This document shows positions 16,724 to 24,534 of a stretch of 33,362 bases of DNA, in pieces. The DNA lies in contig CAMNCG010000017.1 in assembly GCA_946534105.1 (NCBI GenBank), positions 1 to 33,362 on the forward strand. The letters are read 5' to 3'. The DNA comes from an uncultured Verrucomicrobiota bacterium (GTDB lineage: Bacteria; Verrucomicrobiota; Kiritimatiellia; RFP12; UBA3636). Position 1 is the stretch's first letter; each line of letters opens with the position of its first letter. Under the pieces are notes generated by a model, which saw nothing but the letters and a program-made list of their open reading frames with translations, was not told where the DNA came from and made no database searches. A program made the position numbers and the translations under genes.

Positions 16724-17198
16724 CGAGACCTCCTTCTGGAGCTACCTCGTAGGTGGTCCCACATCGGATGAGAAGGTCGCCCGGTGGCAGGCCCTGACCC
16801 GAAAGTGGTGGGAATGCGAGCGCCCATACTGTGATGTGTTTATTTCCAACTATGTCGAACAGGAAGCGCGGTTGGGAAATGCGGCTTTTTCCGAGAAACG
16901 CCTTGAAGCGATGTCTGCGGCAGTAAAACTTGACGTAGCACCATCTTCGGTCGTTCCTATTGCCGCAGAATTATTGGCTGCCCATGCACTTCCACCGGAC
17001 GAGAAGACAGACGCTCTTCACATTGCAACTGCCGCATATCACGGAATGGATGTGCTTCTAACATGGAACTGCCGGCATCTTGCAAACCTTTTCACACTTC
17101 CGAAGACAATCGCGGCTATAACGACACTTGGTTTTACGTGCCCGCTAATCATTACTCCCGAACGCTACTTGGAGGATATTCGCCATGGCAACGACTGA
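16680..17198 (+). CDS. PIN-domain (VapC-like) toxin
   Basis: A 172-residue PIN-domain ribonuclease of a type II toxin-antitoxin pair. Conserved acidic positions are seen in 'LKIYCETSFWSYL' (Glu in place of the usual Asp, as in this subfamily), 'VEQEAR', and 'KTDALHIATAAYHGMDVLLTWN', the last with the typical PIN 'DALHIA' and 'LLTWN'. The C-terminal 'CPLIITPERYL' is the usual end of this subfamily. PIN toxins cleave RNA and are held inactive by the partner. ATG 16689 is an equally likely start. The gene overlaps the antitoxin by 14 bases. Its base composition is A/T-richer than the flanking glycan genes, in line with a mobile cassette. Confidence 0.85.
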   Translation: MREMETAGHKLKIYCETSFWSYLVGGPTSDEKVARWQALTRKWWECERPYCDVFISNYVEQEARLGNAAFSEKRLEAMSAAVKLDVAPSSVVPIAAELLAAHALPPDEKTDALHIATAAYHGMDVLLTWNCRHLANLFTLPKTIAAITTLGFTCPLIITPERYLEDIRHGND

Positions 17199-17430
17199 CG
17201 ATCCCATTGTCGATGAAGTCCGCAAAGCACGACGGATCATATCGGCATTTTACAATGACAGCATTCAGGCAATTGCCGAGGCTGCCGCACGTGGGTTCGA
17301 TGATTTTCCAAAAGACGCCCGCGCCAAGGCGTTGGGCATGACCTACGGCGAATACTGTCTCGCGGAGGTCGAAGGCAGACTTCCCCTTTGCGCTTGCGAG
17401 AAGCCAGCCGAATACAAGGCCGGGAACTGA
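17185..17430 (+). CDS. Antitoxin partner of the PIN toxin
   Basis: An 81-residue protein beginning 'DDPIVDEVRKARR', the N-terminal pattern of small antitoxin-like proteins that follow this PIN subfamily. It starts inside the toxin gene, so translation is coupled. The C-terminal half ('KDARAKALGMTYGEYCLAE' onward) is nearly identical to that of the antitoxin at 27510, whereas the N-terminal halves differ. In type II pairs the variable part usually binds the toxin; here that would be the N-terminal half. DNA-binding ability is not evident from the sequence. Confidence 0.75.
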   Translation: MATTDDPIVDEVRKARRIISAFYNDSIQAIAEAAARGFDDFPKDARAKALGMTYGEYCLAEVEGRLPLCACEKPAEYKAGN

Positions 17431-17442
17431 AGGCGTTCATCC

Positions 17443-18328
17443 ATGCTAGACAAAAAACAACTAGACTTTCTCCGCGCCCTGTGCGAGACGCAGACCCCAA
17501 GCGGCCGCGAAATCGAGGGCCAGCGCCTTGTGGCAAAATACATCGAAGGCTTCGCCGACGAAATCCGCCTCGACCCCCTCGGCAACCTCCATGCCGTGAA
17601 AAACCCAGGCGCGCCTTTCCGGGTGGTGATCGACGCGCACTGCGACGAAAACGGCCTCCTGGTGCAGTATGTCGATGACCGCGGCTTCCTCTTCTTCTCC
17701 CTTGTCGGCGGCGTCAACAGGCAGCTCCTGCCCGGCGAGCGCGTCCTGCTCATGGGGCCGAAGGGCGGGGTCTCCGGCGTCATCGGGCGTAAGCCGCCGC
17801 ACCTGAGGTCGCAAAAGGAGAAGGACTCCGGCGTGGGCGAAATCGACGAACTCTGGATTGACATCGGCGCGAGGGACAAGGCGGAAGCGATGCAATTCGC
17901 GCCGCCCGGAACCTTCGGCACGGCAGACGCGCCCTTCCGGCGGCTCTGCGGCACGCGTGCGAGCGCCAGGGCCTTCGACGACCGCTGCGGCGTATTCGTC
18001 ATCATGGAGGCGCTGCGCCGCCTGAAAGGGCCCCGTCCTCGCCGCCGGCCCGAACTACGACCCCGCATTTTGCGAAATCGTCCGGCACACTGCCGCCGCG
18101 TCGGGGATTCCGCTGCAGACGCATCCGCGCAAGGGCAACGGCAACGACGCCTTCGTCATCCGCCACACGCGGGCGGGGGTGCCGGTTTCGCATCTGGCCA
18201 TCCCCCTGCGTTACATGCACTCGTCCGTCGAAACGCTTGACCTTGAAGACCTCGACCGCTGCGCCCAGCTCATCGCCGATGTCCTGGCCGCCCTGCCGGA
18301 GCAACCAGAAGTCGGCTTCCGCCTGTAG
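17443..18328 (+). pseudogene. M42 family glutamyl aminopeptidase, internally deleted
   Basis: The frame from ATG 17443 reads as an M42 peptidase: 'TPSGREIEG', metal-ligand 'VIDAHCDENG', the beta-barrel insertion 'GVSGVIGRKPPHL', and ligand 'ARAFDDRCG'. After 'EALRRLKG' at about 18030 the frame breaks. The second part, in the +1 frame from 18032 to the stop at 18326-18328, reads 'PVLAAGPNYDPAFCEIV' and ends with the ligand-bearing 'YMHSSVETLDLEDL'. Aligned to the family, some 50-60 residues are missing at the join, including the catalytic Glu-Glu motif and a metal-binding Asp. It is therefore a deletion and not a simple frameshift, and the product is inactive. It starts 12 bases after the antitoxin. 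Confidence 0.85.
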
Positions 18329-18342
18329 CGCACACATCCCAC

Positions 18343-18380
18343 TTTCGCCCCTTGCGGCGATGTGGTAGGATTGAATCCGT
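18343..18380 (+). promoter_or_regulatory. Third copy of the toxin-cassette promoter, now orphaned
   Basis: TTTCGC (18343-18348), 17-base spacer and TGG-TAGGAT (-10 at 18366-18371). Bases 18346-18380 are identical to 27357-27391. No toxin gene follows; the similarity ends at 18380. The next ~70 bases (18381-18454) contain several GGGACAG/CTGTCCC words that look like repeat or insertion-element debris, with no gene seen. Confidence 0.6.
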
Positions 18381-18454
18381 GGACATCGGGGTCTGTCCCT
18401 CCGCCTTCTGTCCCTCTTCCTTCTTGAAGCCGCAGCAATAAACTGTCCCGGATT

Positions 18455-18583
18455 TCACGTGCCGACCCTCACCTTGTAGCCAAGGACGCCCGCAACCTTC
18501 AACAGGGTGTCGAGCGTGACGTTGCCGACCCCGGTCTACATGTTCGAAACGGTGTGCACGGATACGCCTGCAATGTATTCATC
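18455..18583 (-). pseudogene. Remnant of an XRE-family HTH regulator
   Basis: On the minus strand one frame reads 'YIAGVSVHTVSNM', a TAG stop (18538-18536), then 'TGVGNVTLDTLLKVAGVL' and 'GYKVRVGT', ending at TGA 18457-18455. This is the recognition-helix and C-terminal part of an XRE/Cro-type HTH protein, often an antitoxin or toxin-antitoxin regulator. The N-terminal helices are absent and the internal stop breaks it. It lies just downstream of the regulator at 18599-19780 on the same strand. Confidence 0.6.
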
Positions 18584-18598
18584 ATGTTGAACGCCACC

Positions 18599-19780
18599 TC
18601 ATCGTTGCGGGTGGCGACCTCGCCACCGCCCCGGCGTGACGCCGAACCGTTCGCGGAACAGGCGCTCCATCGGGCGGCGTCCGCCGAAGCCGCACACCGT
18701 GGCGATTTCGCCGATGCGGGCGTTCCCGGAGCGGAGCATCCCGCAGGCAAGTTCGAGCCGGCGGCGGCGGATCGCGGCGGCGAGGCCCTCCGTGTGCAAT
18801 TCGCGAAAGCGAAGTTCGGCAAGGCGGCGGGAAACGCGCAAATGAGCCGCGACTTCGCCCGTGCCGATTCCCTCGGCGGCGTGGTCGTGGATGAAGTCCA
18901 GCGCCCTCCGGACGAGCGCCGCCGCCGGCAGCGGCGCGCGGGTGGAATCGCGTACGACGACCGATGCGTGCCCGGTTGACGGCACCATGTTGCGCGGCGG
19001 CTCCATGGCACCGCCCGCGCGTCCGGACGCCAGCATCCGGCGGAGCGTTTCGGCGATTTCCGCGCCGATGGCTTCCTCGTCGATGCGGATGCTCGAAAGC
19101 GTAGGGCGCGAAATGGCGCACATGTAGGCGTTGTCGTCCACCCCCAGAAGGGAAGCCTGCGACGGAACTTCGATTTTCGCCCGGCGGCATGCGTCGAGCG
19201 CCTCCATCGCGGAACGGTCGTTCGCCCCCATCACGGCGAACGGCTTCGGCAACGATTCGATCCATTCGGCGAGCGTCGAGGGGCCGGCGGAAGTCCCGAA
19301 CGCCGACCATTCGACGCCGGCCCTTTGCGCCGCCCGCGCGAAACCCGTCATCCGGTTTTCGCTCCATGCGGCCTTTTCGGAGAACGGGACGAATCCGAAG
19401 TGCCGGAAGTTCCCGCACCCCGCAAGGTGCGAGAATCCGAGTTCTCCGATCCACGAGTCCAATGTGACGCCGTCGTAGAACGTCACGCCGCGGCGCGGCG
19501 GCGGCACGGTCATGTCCGGCGTGTCGATGACCACCGCCGCCATGGGCGACGCCGCCAGGGCGTCGACGACATCCCACGAGGACGCCTTGGACACCAGGAC
19601 GCCGGCCGTCCCCGATGCCGCGAGGCGTCGGACGGATTCCGGGGTGAAGTGATCGCAGTCCGGCTCGACGTCGATCTCCCACCTGCACCGCGCGGTGGCG
19701 AAATCCAGCGCCCCGGCGATCATCCGGCTGCGCGGGGCGTTGTAGGGCTGGACTGCGAAAACGACCTTTTTCCTCTTCAT
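18599..19780 (-). CDS. XylR-like transcriptional regulator
   Basis: A 393-residue protein with a LacI/GalR-like sensor ('KKVVFAVQPYNAPRSRMIAG', 'GFARAAQRAGVEW', 'FAVMGANDRSAMEALDACR', 'SLLGVDDNAYMCAIS', 'PTLSSIRID') and a C-terminal AraC-type domain ('VAAHLRVSRRLAELRFREL', 'FRERFGVTPGRWRG'). Its ATG is only 8 bases from a strong promoter, so its RNA is probably leaderless. It diverges from the GH13-like gene across a 125-base control region, the classic arrangement for a regulator acting on its neighbour and itself. It likely responds to a sugar released by that cluster. The family call is secure; ligand unknown. Confidence 0.92.
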   Translation of the reverse strand: MKRKKVVFAVQPYNAPRSRMIAGALDFATARCRWEIDVEPDCDHFTPESVRRLAASGTAGVLVSKASSWDVVDALAASPMAAVVIDTPDMTVPPPRRGVTFYDGVTLDSWIGELGFSHLAGCGNFRHFGFVPFSEKAAWSENRMTGFARAAQRAGVEWSAFGTSAGPSTLAEWIESLPKPFAVMGANDRSAMEALDACRRAKIEVPSQASLLGVDDNAYMCAISRPTLSSIRIDEEAIGAEIAETLRRMLASGRAGGAMEPPRNMVPSTGHASVVVRDSTRAPLPAAALVRRALDFIHDHAAEGIGTGEVAAHLRVSRRLAELRFRELHTEGLAAAIRRRRLELACGMLRSGNARIGEIATVCGFGGRRPMERLFRERFGVTPGRWRGRHPQR

Positions 19781-19788
19781 GTTGGCGG

Positions 19789-19817
19789 AGTCTATCCTAC
19801 CGGCTCCGGCATGTCAA
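19789..19817 (-). promoter_or_regulatory. Promoter of the divergent regulator
   Basis: On the minus strand: consensus TTGACA (19817-19812), 17-base spacer, TAGACT (19794-19789), then 8 bases to the ATG. The match to sigma-70 consensus is the best in the window, suggesting steady expression of the regulator. Confidence 0.75.
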
Positions 19818-19821
19818 CGAT

Positions 19822-19858
19822 TTTTCGCATTTTGTCGCAAAACGATTGCGCAAATCGT
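19822..19858. promoter_or_regulatory. Probable operator between divergent genes
   Basis: An A/T-rich tract with four-base CGCA repeats: TTTTCGCA-N6-CGCA (19822-19839) and CGCAAATCGT (19849-19858). CGCA words start at 19826, 19836 and 19849, so the first and last are 23 bases apart, as in the paired repeats at 7362. TTGCGCAA (19847-19854) is a perfect palindrome. It is placed upstream of both -35 elements, as expected for a shared operator. Confidence 0.5.
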
Positions 19859-19869
19859 CGTATTGCCGC

Positions 19870-19898
19870 TTGCGCGGCCCGGTCGTTTCTCGTATTGT
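19870..19898 (+). promoter_or_regulatory. Promoter of the GH13-like gene, leaderless
   Basis: TTGCGC (19870-19875), 17-base spacer, TATTGT (19893-19898), then exactly 7 bases to ATG 19906. This fixes the start codon at 19906 and not at the upstream TTG of the same open frame. Confidence 0.65.
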
Positions 19899-19905
19899 TG
19901 CAGTC

Positions 19906-22900
19906 ATGCGCAACCACACTGCCATTCTCGTTTCCATCGCCCTTTCCCTCGCAGGAACGAACCGTGCGACGGATTTTGCTGCGCCGGACGGCTGCGGAAA
20001 CGAAGGACCTGCGGCATTCCGCGCCACGTTCGACACCGATTCCGGACGGATTACCTCCGTTTCGGACGGCGGTCGCGTCGTCTTCGCCGCCGATCCGGAA
20101 GAGGCAAAGGCGGTGGAGTTCGCGTTCGAAGGCGGCCCCGGGTCTGGATCCGGCCACCAGGATGTGGAATCGTTTTGGCGCTGGCGCCTTGACTGGCGCA
20201 CCCACCCGCTGGATCGCATGTTGCAGGGGACGCTTTCCTTCGAGTGGCGGGGCGAAGCGCCGGTGCGGCTCAAAAGCATCACCATCCATCACGGGAAATT
20301 GGCCGGGGGAGCGTGTGGCGCGGCTCGTCGTGAGAGCTTGTCCGACTTGGGGCGGAATGTCGGAGCGAACACGCCGTGCGATCCGTCCTACATCCTTTCC
20401 GGCCTCTTCCCGCCCCTCTCCCGCACCTTCGCCGACTTCCGCCCCGGCCGCGTCGAGGAAGGTTCCGAATACACGCCATTCGCCTTTGGCGCCAACGGCG
20501 CCGGCTCGAGCGTGATGCTTGCCCACGACGAACTGCGTCCCTATTCCGACTACGCGAAACCGCTCGTCACGGAGCGCGCCGACGGCATCTGCCTTTCCAC
20601 GCGCTACGAATCGGCCGGCTGGATTCGCCCGAACGAGCCGCAGACCGTCGGCGACTTCTGGCTCGTCTTCCGGGATGGATCCACCGAGGACCATCTGCGG
20701 CACACAGGCAATTGGTTCCGCAAGATCGGCATGGCGCCGCCGGCGAACCGCCCGGAATGGGTGCGCGACATCGTGGCCTGCTATTCCATGCACCCGTGCG
20801 GCCGCAACGACGACATGCGCTGCGACCCGGACGGCCTCGCGCTCTCCCGCTCGTATCTGCCGCTGCTTGAAGCGCTCGGAGCGAACTGCGTCTGGATGCG
20901 CCCGATCGAGGACAAGGCGCCCTACATGCCGCGCGACTACTACAGGCTCCAGCCAGGCGTCGGCTCCGCCGAAGACCTCGCGGCATACGTCGCCGACGCC
21001 CATTCGCGCGGCATGCGCGTCTGGCGCGACGCCGTGCCGCACGGCGGGCACGTCGATTTTCCGCGAGCCAAGGAGCATCCCGAGTTCCTCGCCTGGAAGG
21101 AAGACGGCAGGCCCGACACATGGTGGACCTACGACTACTTCAATCCCGGCTGGCTTTCGACGTTCTCCGGAATCGTCCGCGATCTCACGGCCGCGGCCGC
21201 GCTGGACGGCTGGCGCATCGACGTGGCGACCGGCTCGCGTTTCCCCAACTGGAATCCGGACGTCCCCTACGCGCGCGGCAGCTTCGCCCGCTGCCAGGGC
21301 GCGCTCGCGATGAACCGGGCCATCCGCGCCGCCGCCCGCGCCGTCACGCCAGACGCCGCCACGCTCGGCGAAACGACGCGTTTCTCCGGCGCGGCCGTCT
21401 GCGACTCCACCTACGACTTTCGCCCGAATCTCATGTGGTTCTGGCGATTTACCGACACGCCCGTAGCGGATTGCGTCCGCAACATCCGCCGCCATCTCCA
21501 CGAATGCCAGGCCGCCCTGCCGCCCGGAGCCATCCAGGTCCGCTACATGGAGAACCACGACTCGCATCCGGCTCTCCCGCTCTTCGGCCGGGCCGGCGCC
21601 ACGGCCCTCTTCGCCATGACGGCCTTCTGCGACGGCTATCCGCTCATCTACCAGGAGGCGGAAGACGGATGCTTCGAGGCCATGCGAGAAATCCTGCGCG
21701 TCCGCCGCGAAACGCCCGAACTGCTGCACGGCGACGCCGACTACGACTGCGTCTCCGCCCCCGGGGGCGTTTTCGCGGTCCTGCGCACTCTCGGTGACGG
21801 CGCCGTCATGGCGCTCGTCAACTTCAATGGCAAAAGTGCACGGGGCGAGGTCTCGTGGCCCGGCGGCGCCTTCGACTGCGATCTTCCACCCTTCGGCTGG
21901 GAAGTGCGGCGCGTGGCGGGGGAAGGGGCCGGCACTTCGCGTGTGCCGCAATCCAGCCGTCGTTCGCCTGCCGTCCCGGCGCAGGCGCCGGACGCGACAG
22001 CAAGCGGACAAGGCCCGGAGGTCTTCGCCGCTTTGCTTGATGGAACGTCCGCTTCCTGTCGCATCGCCACCGAGCCGCTGCCGTCCGGCGCCGTCCGCTA
22101 CCGCGTCGCCGACCTCGCCGGCATGGACGCTACAAACGTGCAGATCGTCGTGCGGCTGCCAAACGCCTCGCGCTGGTTCGCGCAGACCGCCGAGGGCGAT
22201 TTCGACGGCACGTCGTTTGTCCGGCATCCGCGGCTCGGCTGGGTCGGCTCCACCGTGAAGCACGGCAGGCACGACACCTCCGTGCGCTGGACTTCGCTTC
22301 TTCACCCTTTCGGCTTCACGTCCGGCCGCGCCTGCGTCGGCATTGAATCCGAAGACGGCGCCTCCATCGTCCTCTCGGGTTTCAACGCCCGGTTCGCCGA
22401 AGTCTGCATTCTTGACCGCGTCCATGGCGATCCCGGCCTCGCCATCGCCATCCGCGCCAGCGACCCCGCCGGCCTCGTCTGCGAGGTGTCGGCGGGAGGT
22501 TCGTGGGGCGAAGCCCTCCCGTTGCCGGCGGCATGCTCCCTCACCGGCCTTCCCGAACTCACCGCCGTGATGGCCGGATGGGAGTGGGAGAGCGGGGGGC
22601 TGCGGCTTGCCATCCGCCGCAACGGCACGTTGCGCGGCGCATGGCGGCGCGACCCCGCAAGCGGCGGGTGGCGGCAAGTCGCCGGCACCGTCGACATCCG
22701 CACCGACACCGGCGTCGGTCGCAAGGACCCCTTCGGAAACCCCGACAACCAGATCTGCAGCCAGAACGACGCCTTCGGCGACCCCATCCGCTTCTGGAAA
22801 GGCGACGACGGGGCGGTCCACCTCGACTTCGGTCCCGGCGACCTGCGCACCTTCGACGCAAAAATGGCCGTCCCGATTTGGTATCGCACGCGCTACACCC

Positions 22901-23133
22901 TGCGTCCGGGTGCGGACGACTTCGAACTCGAAGCCGCCATATCCATCGAGCGCGACTATGCCAAGGGGGAAGGCGAAATCGTGTTGCGCGTAGCCGGCGA
23001 CGACGGCAGTTCATACCGTTGGCTCACGCCTGAAACGTCCCTTTCCATGCCCAAAGGCGCCTGGCGCGGTGTCAGACTGCACTTCGGCAAGGGAAAAACA
23101 ACACAAACAACGAAGGAAACAACTCATGAGTAA
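19906..23133 (+). CDS. Secreted GH13-like (alpha-amylase clan) glycosidase with extra domains
   Basis: A 1075-residue protein with signal peptide 'ILVSIALSLAGTNRATDF'. An N-terminal beta domain (to about residue 270) precedes an alpha-amylase-type barrel with all four conserved regions: 'WRDAVPHGGHVDF' (region I), 'DGWRIDVATG' with nucleophile Asp439 (region II), 'TLGETTRF' with acid/base Glu489 (region III), and 'MENHDSHP' with His551-Asp552 (region IV). A beta-sandwich ends the barrel near 'FGWEVRRV'. A palindrome-bearing linker (21930-21991) joins a C-terminal region of about 390 residues with no recognised family. Motif wording departs from common amylases, so substrate is uncertain; GH13 and neighbouring GH-H families act on alpha-glucosides. 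The stop overlaps the next gene by 8 bases. Confidence 0.82.
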   Translation: MRNHTAILVSIALSLAGTNRATDFAAPDGCGNEGPAAFRATFDTDSGRITSVSDGGRVVFAADPEEAKAVEFAFEGGPGSGSGHQDVESFWRWRLDWRTHPLDRMLQGTLSFEWRGEAPVRLKSITIHHGKLAGGACGAARRESLSDLGRNVGANTPCDPSYILSGLFPPLSRTFADFRPGRVEEGSEYTPFAFGANGAGSSVMLAHDELRPYSDYAKPLVTERADGICLSTRYESAGWIRPNEPQTVGDFWLVFRDGSTEDHLRHTGNWFRKIGMAPPANRPEWVRDIVACYSMHPCGRNDDMRCDPDGLALSRSYLPLLEALGANCVWMRPIEDKAPYMPRDYYRLQPGVGSAEDLAAYVADAHSRGMRVWRDAVPHGGHVDFPRAKEHPEFLAWKEDGRPDTWWTYDYFNPGWLSTFSGIVRDLTAAAALDGWRIDVATGSRFPNWNPDVPYARGSFARCQGALAMNRAIRAAARAVTPDAATLGETTRFSGAAVCDSTYDFRPNLMWFWRFTDTPVADCVRNIRRHLHECQAALPPGAIQVRYMENHDSHPALPLFGRAGATALFAMTAFCDGYPLIYQEAEDGCFEAMREILRVRRETPELLHGDADYDCVSAPGGVFAVLRTLGDGAVMALVNFNGKSARGEVSWPGGAFDCDLPPFGWEVRRVAGEGAGTSRVPQSSRRSPAVPAQAPDATASGQGPEVFAALLDGTSASCRIATEPLPSGAVRYRVADLAGMDATNVQIVVRLPNASRWFAQTAEGDFDGTSFVRHPRLGWVGSTVKHGRHDTSVRWTSLLHPFGFTSGRACVGIESEDGASIVLSGFNARFAEVCILDRVHGDPGLAIAIRASDPAGLVCEVSAGGSWGEALPLPAACSLTGLPELTAVMAGWEWESGGLRLAIRRNGTLRGAWRRDPASGGWRQVAGTVDIRTDTGVGRKDPFGNPDNQICSQNDAFGDPIRFWKGDDGAVHLDFGPGDLRTFDAKMAVPIWYRTRYTLRPGADDFELEAAISIERDYAKGEGEIVLRVAGDDGSSYRWLTPETSLSMPKGAWRGVRLHFGKGKTTQTTKETTHE
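21930..21991. repeat. REP-like palindromes in the linker of the GH13-like protein
   Basis: Hairpins at 21930-21948 (CGGCAC, 7-base loop, GTGCCG) and 21976-21991 (CCGGCGC, AG, GCGCCGG) lie within the Pro/Ala/Ser-rich linker between barrel and C-terminal region. They are weaker than the elements at 1090 and 10149 and could be chance in high-GC coding DNA, but their linker position is the same. Confidence 0.4.
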
Positions 23134-24496
23134 ACCAATAATTGGCGGCCTGACAGCGATTTGCCTCGCCATCCCCGGCGTGGCCGTCTTCGCCGCGCCC
23201 CCTGTGATCGACGCCTCGTCGGTCACGTTGTCGCAGGTCGGCAACCGCACCGCCGTCGTGCGCTACCGTCTCACCGGCGCCCCGGCCGTCGTCACCTTCG
23301 ACATCGAGCATCGCGACGGCGACGGCAACTGGTCATCCGTCGGCGTCGATTTCGTCACGCTCGCTGGAGACGTGAACCGCCTCGTCCAGCCGGACGACTC
23401 CGCCCTCAAGGAAATCCGCTGGGAGGCGCGCAACGACTGGCCGGACCAGTCCTTTCAGGACGGCTCCGTCCGCGCCCGCGTCACCGCATGGGACAAGGCC
23501 GCTCCGCCCGACTACATGGTGATCGACCTCTCGGACTTTTCGGAAACCTTCTACGAAACCGCCGACAGGCTTCCCCTCGGCGGCCTTTCCAACGACTACT
23601 ACCGCACGAACGCGCTCGTCATGCGCCGCATCCACGCCGCCGGCCAGACCTTCGTCATGGGCCAGCAGACAAGGGACTCGGATTCCTCCACGTGCGAGGC
23701 GTCCTTCCGGAACAGGGCGCCCGAGCATTGGGTCGCGCTCACCAACGACTTCTACATGGCCGTCTTTGAGACCACCCAGCGCCAGCACCAGCGCCTGCAG
23801 CTCGTCGATGGCGGCGGAAACAAGGACTCCAGAGACCTGACGAGCGTCATGCAGCCCGTCGATGCGATGTCCTACAACAAACTTCGCGGTTCCGTCGCGG
23901 AAGGCATCGACTGGCCGGTCACGGGGACTGCCGTCGGCGGACTTCTTGCCGCGTTTCGGGCCAACTCCGGGATCGAATTCGACATCCCCACGGAGGCCGA
24001 ATGGGAGTTCGCGTGCCGCGCCGGGACGCAGAGCGCCTTCTATGACGGCAGCGAGTTCACGACGGCCGACGAGGGGTCCGCCACCCTCGGCGACCTCGCC
24101 TGGTTCTGCGGAAACTGCGTTGCCGATTCGGAACTCATGAACGACAACGGCTACTACGGCGGCATCAAGGTCCCCGGCCTCAAGAGGCCCAACGCCTGGG
24201 GCCTTTACGACATGTACGGCAACGCCTCCGAGTGGTGCAAGGACTGGGCGGGAGCCTACGACACCGCATCCGCCCCGACCATCGCTCCCGGTGGCGCCGC
24301 GTCCAACGCCGAAAACACGGTCGGCCGACGCATCAAGCGCGGCGGCAACTGGCGTGGACGGGGCGCCTTCGCTTCCTCGTCGGGCCGACGCTCCAATGAA
24401 GTCACCTACACCGTCGACGCCGGCAACGCTTCCTCCCAGGGCTCCGCGACTTGGGCCAACGGCTACCGTCTTGTCTGCCCGGCCGTGGCAAAGTAG
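23126..24496 (+). CDS. Secreted protein with formylglycine-generating-enzyme (FGE/SUMF1) fold, no catalytic Cys pair
   Basis: A 456-residue secreted protein with signal peptide 'LTAICLAIPGVAVFAAPP' and a GAAGGA ribosome-binding site. An N-terminal beta domain of about 140 residues precedes an FGE-sulfatase fold: 'PTEAEWEFACRAGTQSAFYD', 'NAWGLYDMYGNASEWCKDW', 'RIKRGGNW' and 'NGYRLVCP'. FGE enzymes need a Cys pair just after the 'RGGSW' turn; here that stretch is 'NWRGRGAFASSSGRR', without Cys, so sulfatase activation is unlikely. Related C-type-lectin-fold proteins bind ligands, and a glycan- or surface-binding role is inferred. It overlaps the GH13-like gene and is followed by a paralogue. 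Confidence 0.82.
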   Translation: MSKPIIGGLTAICLAIPGVAVFAAPPVIDASSVTLSQVGNRTAVVRYRLTGAPAVVTFDIEHRDGDGNWSSVGVDFVTLAGDVNRLVQPDDSALKEIRWEARNDWPDQSFQDGSVRARVTAWDKAAPPDYMVIDLSDFSETFYETADRLPLGGLSNDYYRTNALVMRRIHAAGQTFVMGQQTRDSDSSTCEASFRNRAPEHWVALTNDFYMAVFETTQRQHQRLQLVDGGGNKDSRDLTSVMQPVDAMSYNKLRGSVAEGIDWPVTGTAVGGLLAAFRANSGIEFDIPTEAEWEFACRAGTQSAFYDGSEFTTADEGSATLGDLAWFCGNCVADSELMNDNGYYGGIKVPGLKRPNAWGLYDMYGNASEWCKDWAGAYDTASAPTIAPGGAASNAENTVGRRIKRGGNWRGRGAFASSSGRRSNEVTYTVDAGNASSQGSATWANGYRLVCPAVAK

Positions 24497-24500
24497 AAAC

Positions 24501-24527
24501 CACGAAATACACGAAACACACGAAAGG
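24501..24527. repeat. Three tandem 9-base repeats
   Basis: CACGAAATA, CACGAAACA and CACGAAAGG in direct succession fill most of the 38-base gap between the two FGE-fold genes. The third carries the AAAGG that may serve as ribosome-binding site for ATG 24535. Confidence 0.8.
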
Positions 24528-24534
24528 CCCCTCC

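Noticed and set aside
18020-18040. A simple one-base frameshift (sequencing error) in the M42 peptidase
   Set aside because: Correcting the frame still leaves 50-60 residues missing, including the catalytic Glu-Glu motif, so a deletion is required.
19792-22821. A 1009-codon minus-strand open frame opposite the GH13-like gene
   Set aside because: No recognisable motifs; the plus strand carries all four GH13 regions and a promoter-defined start.
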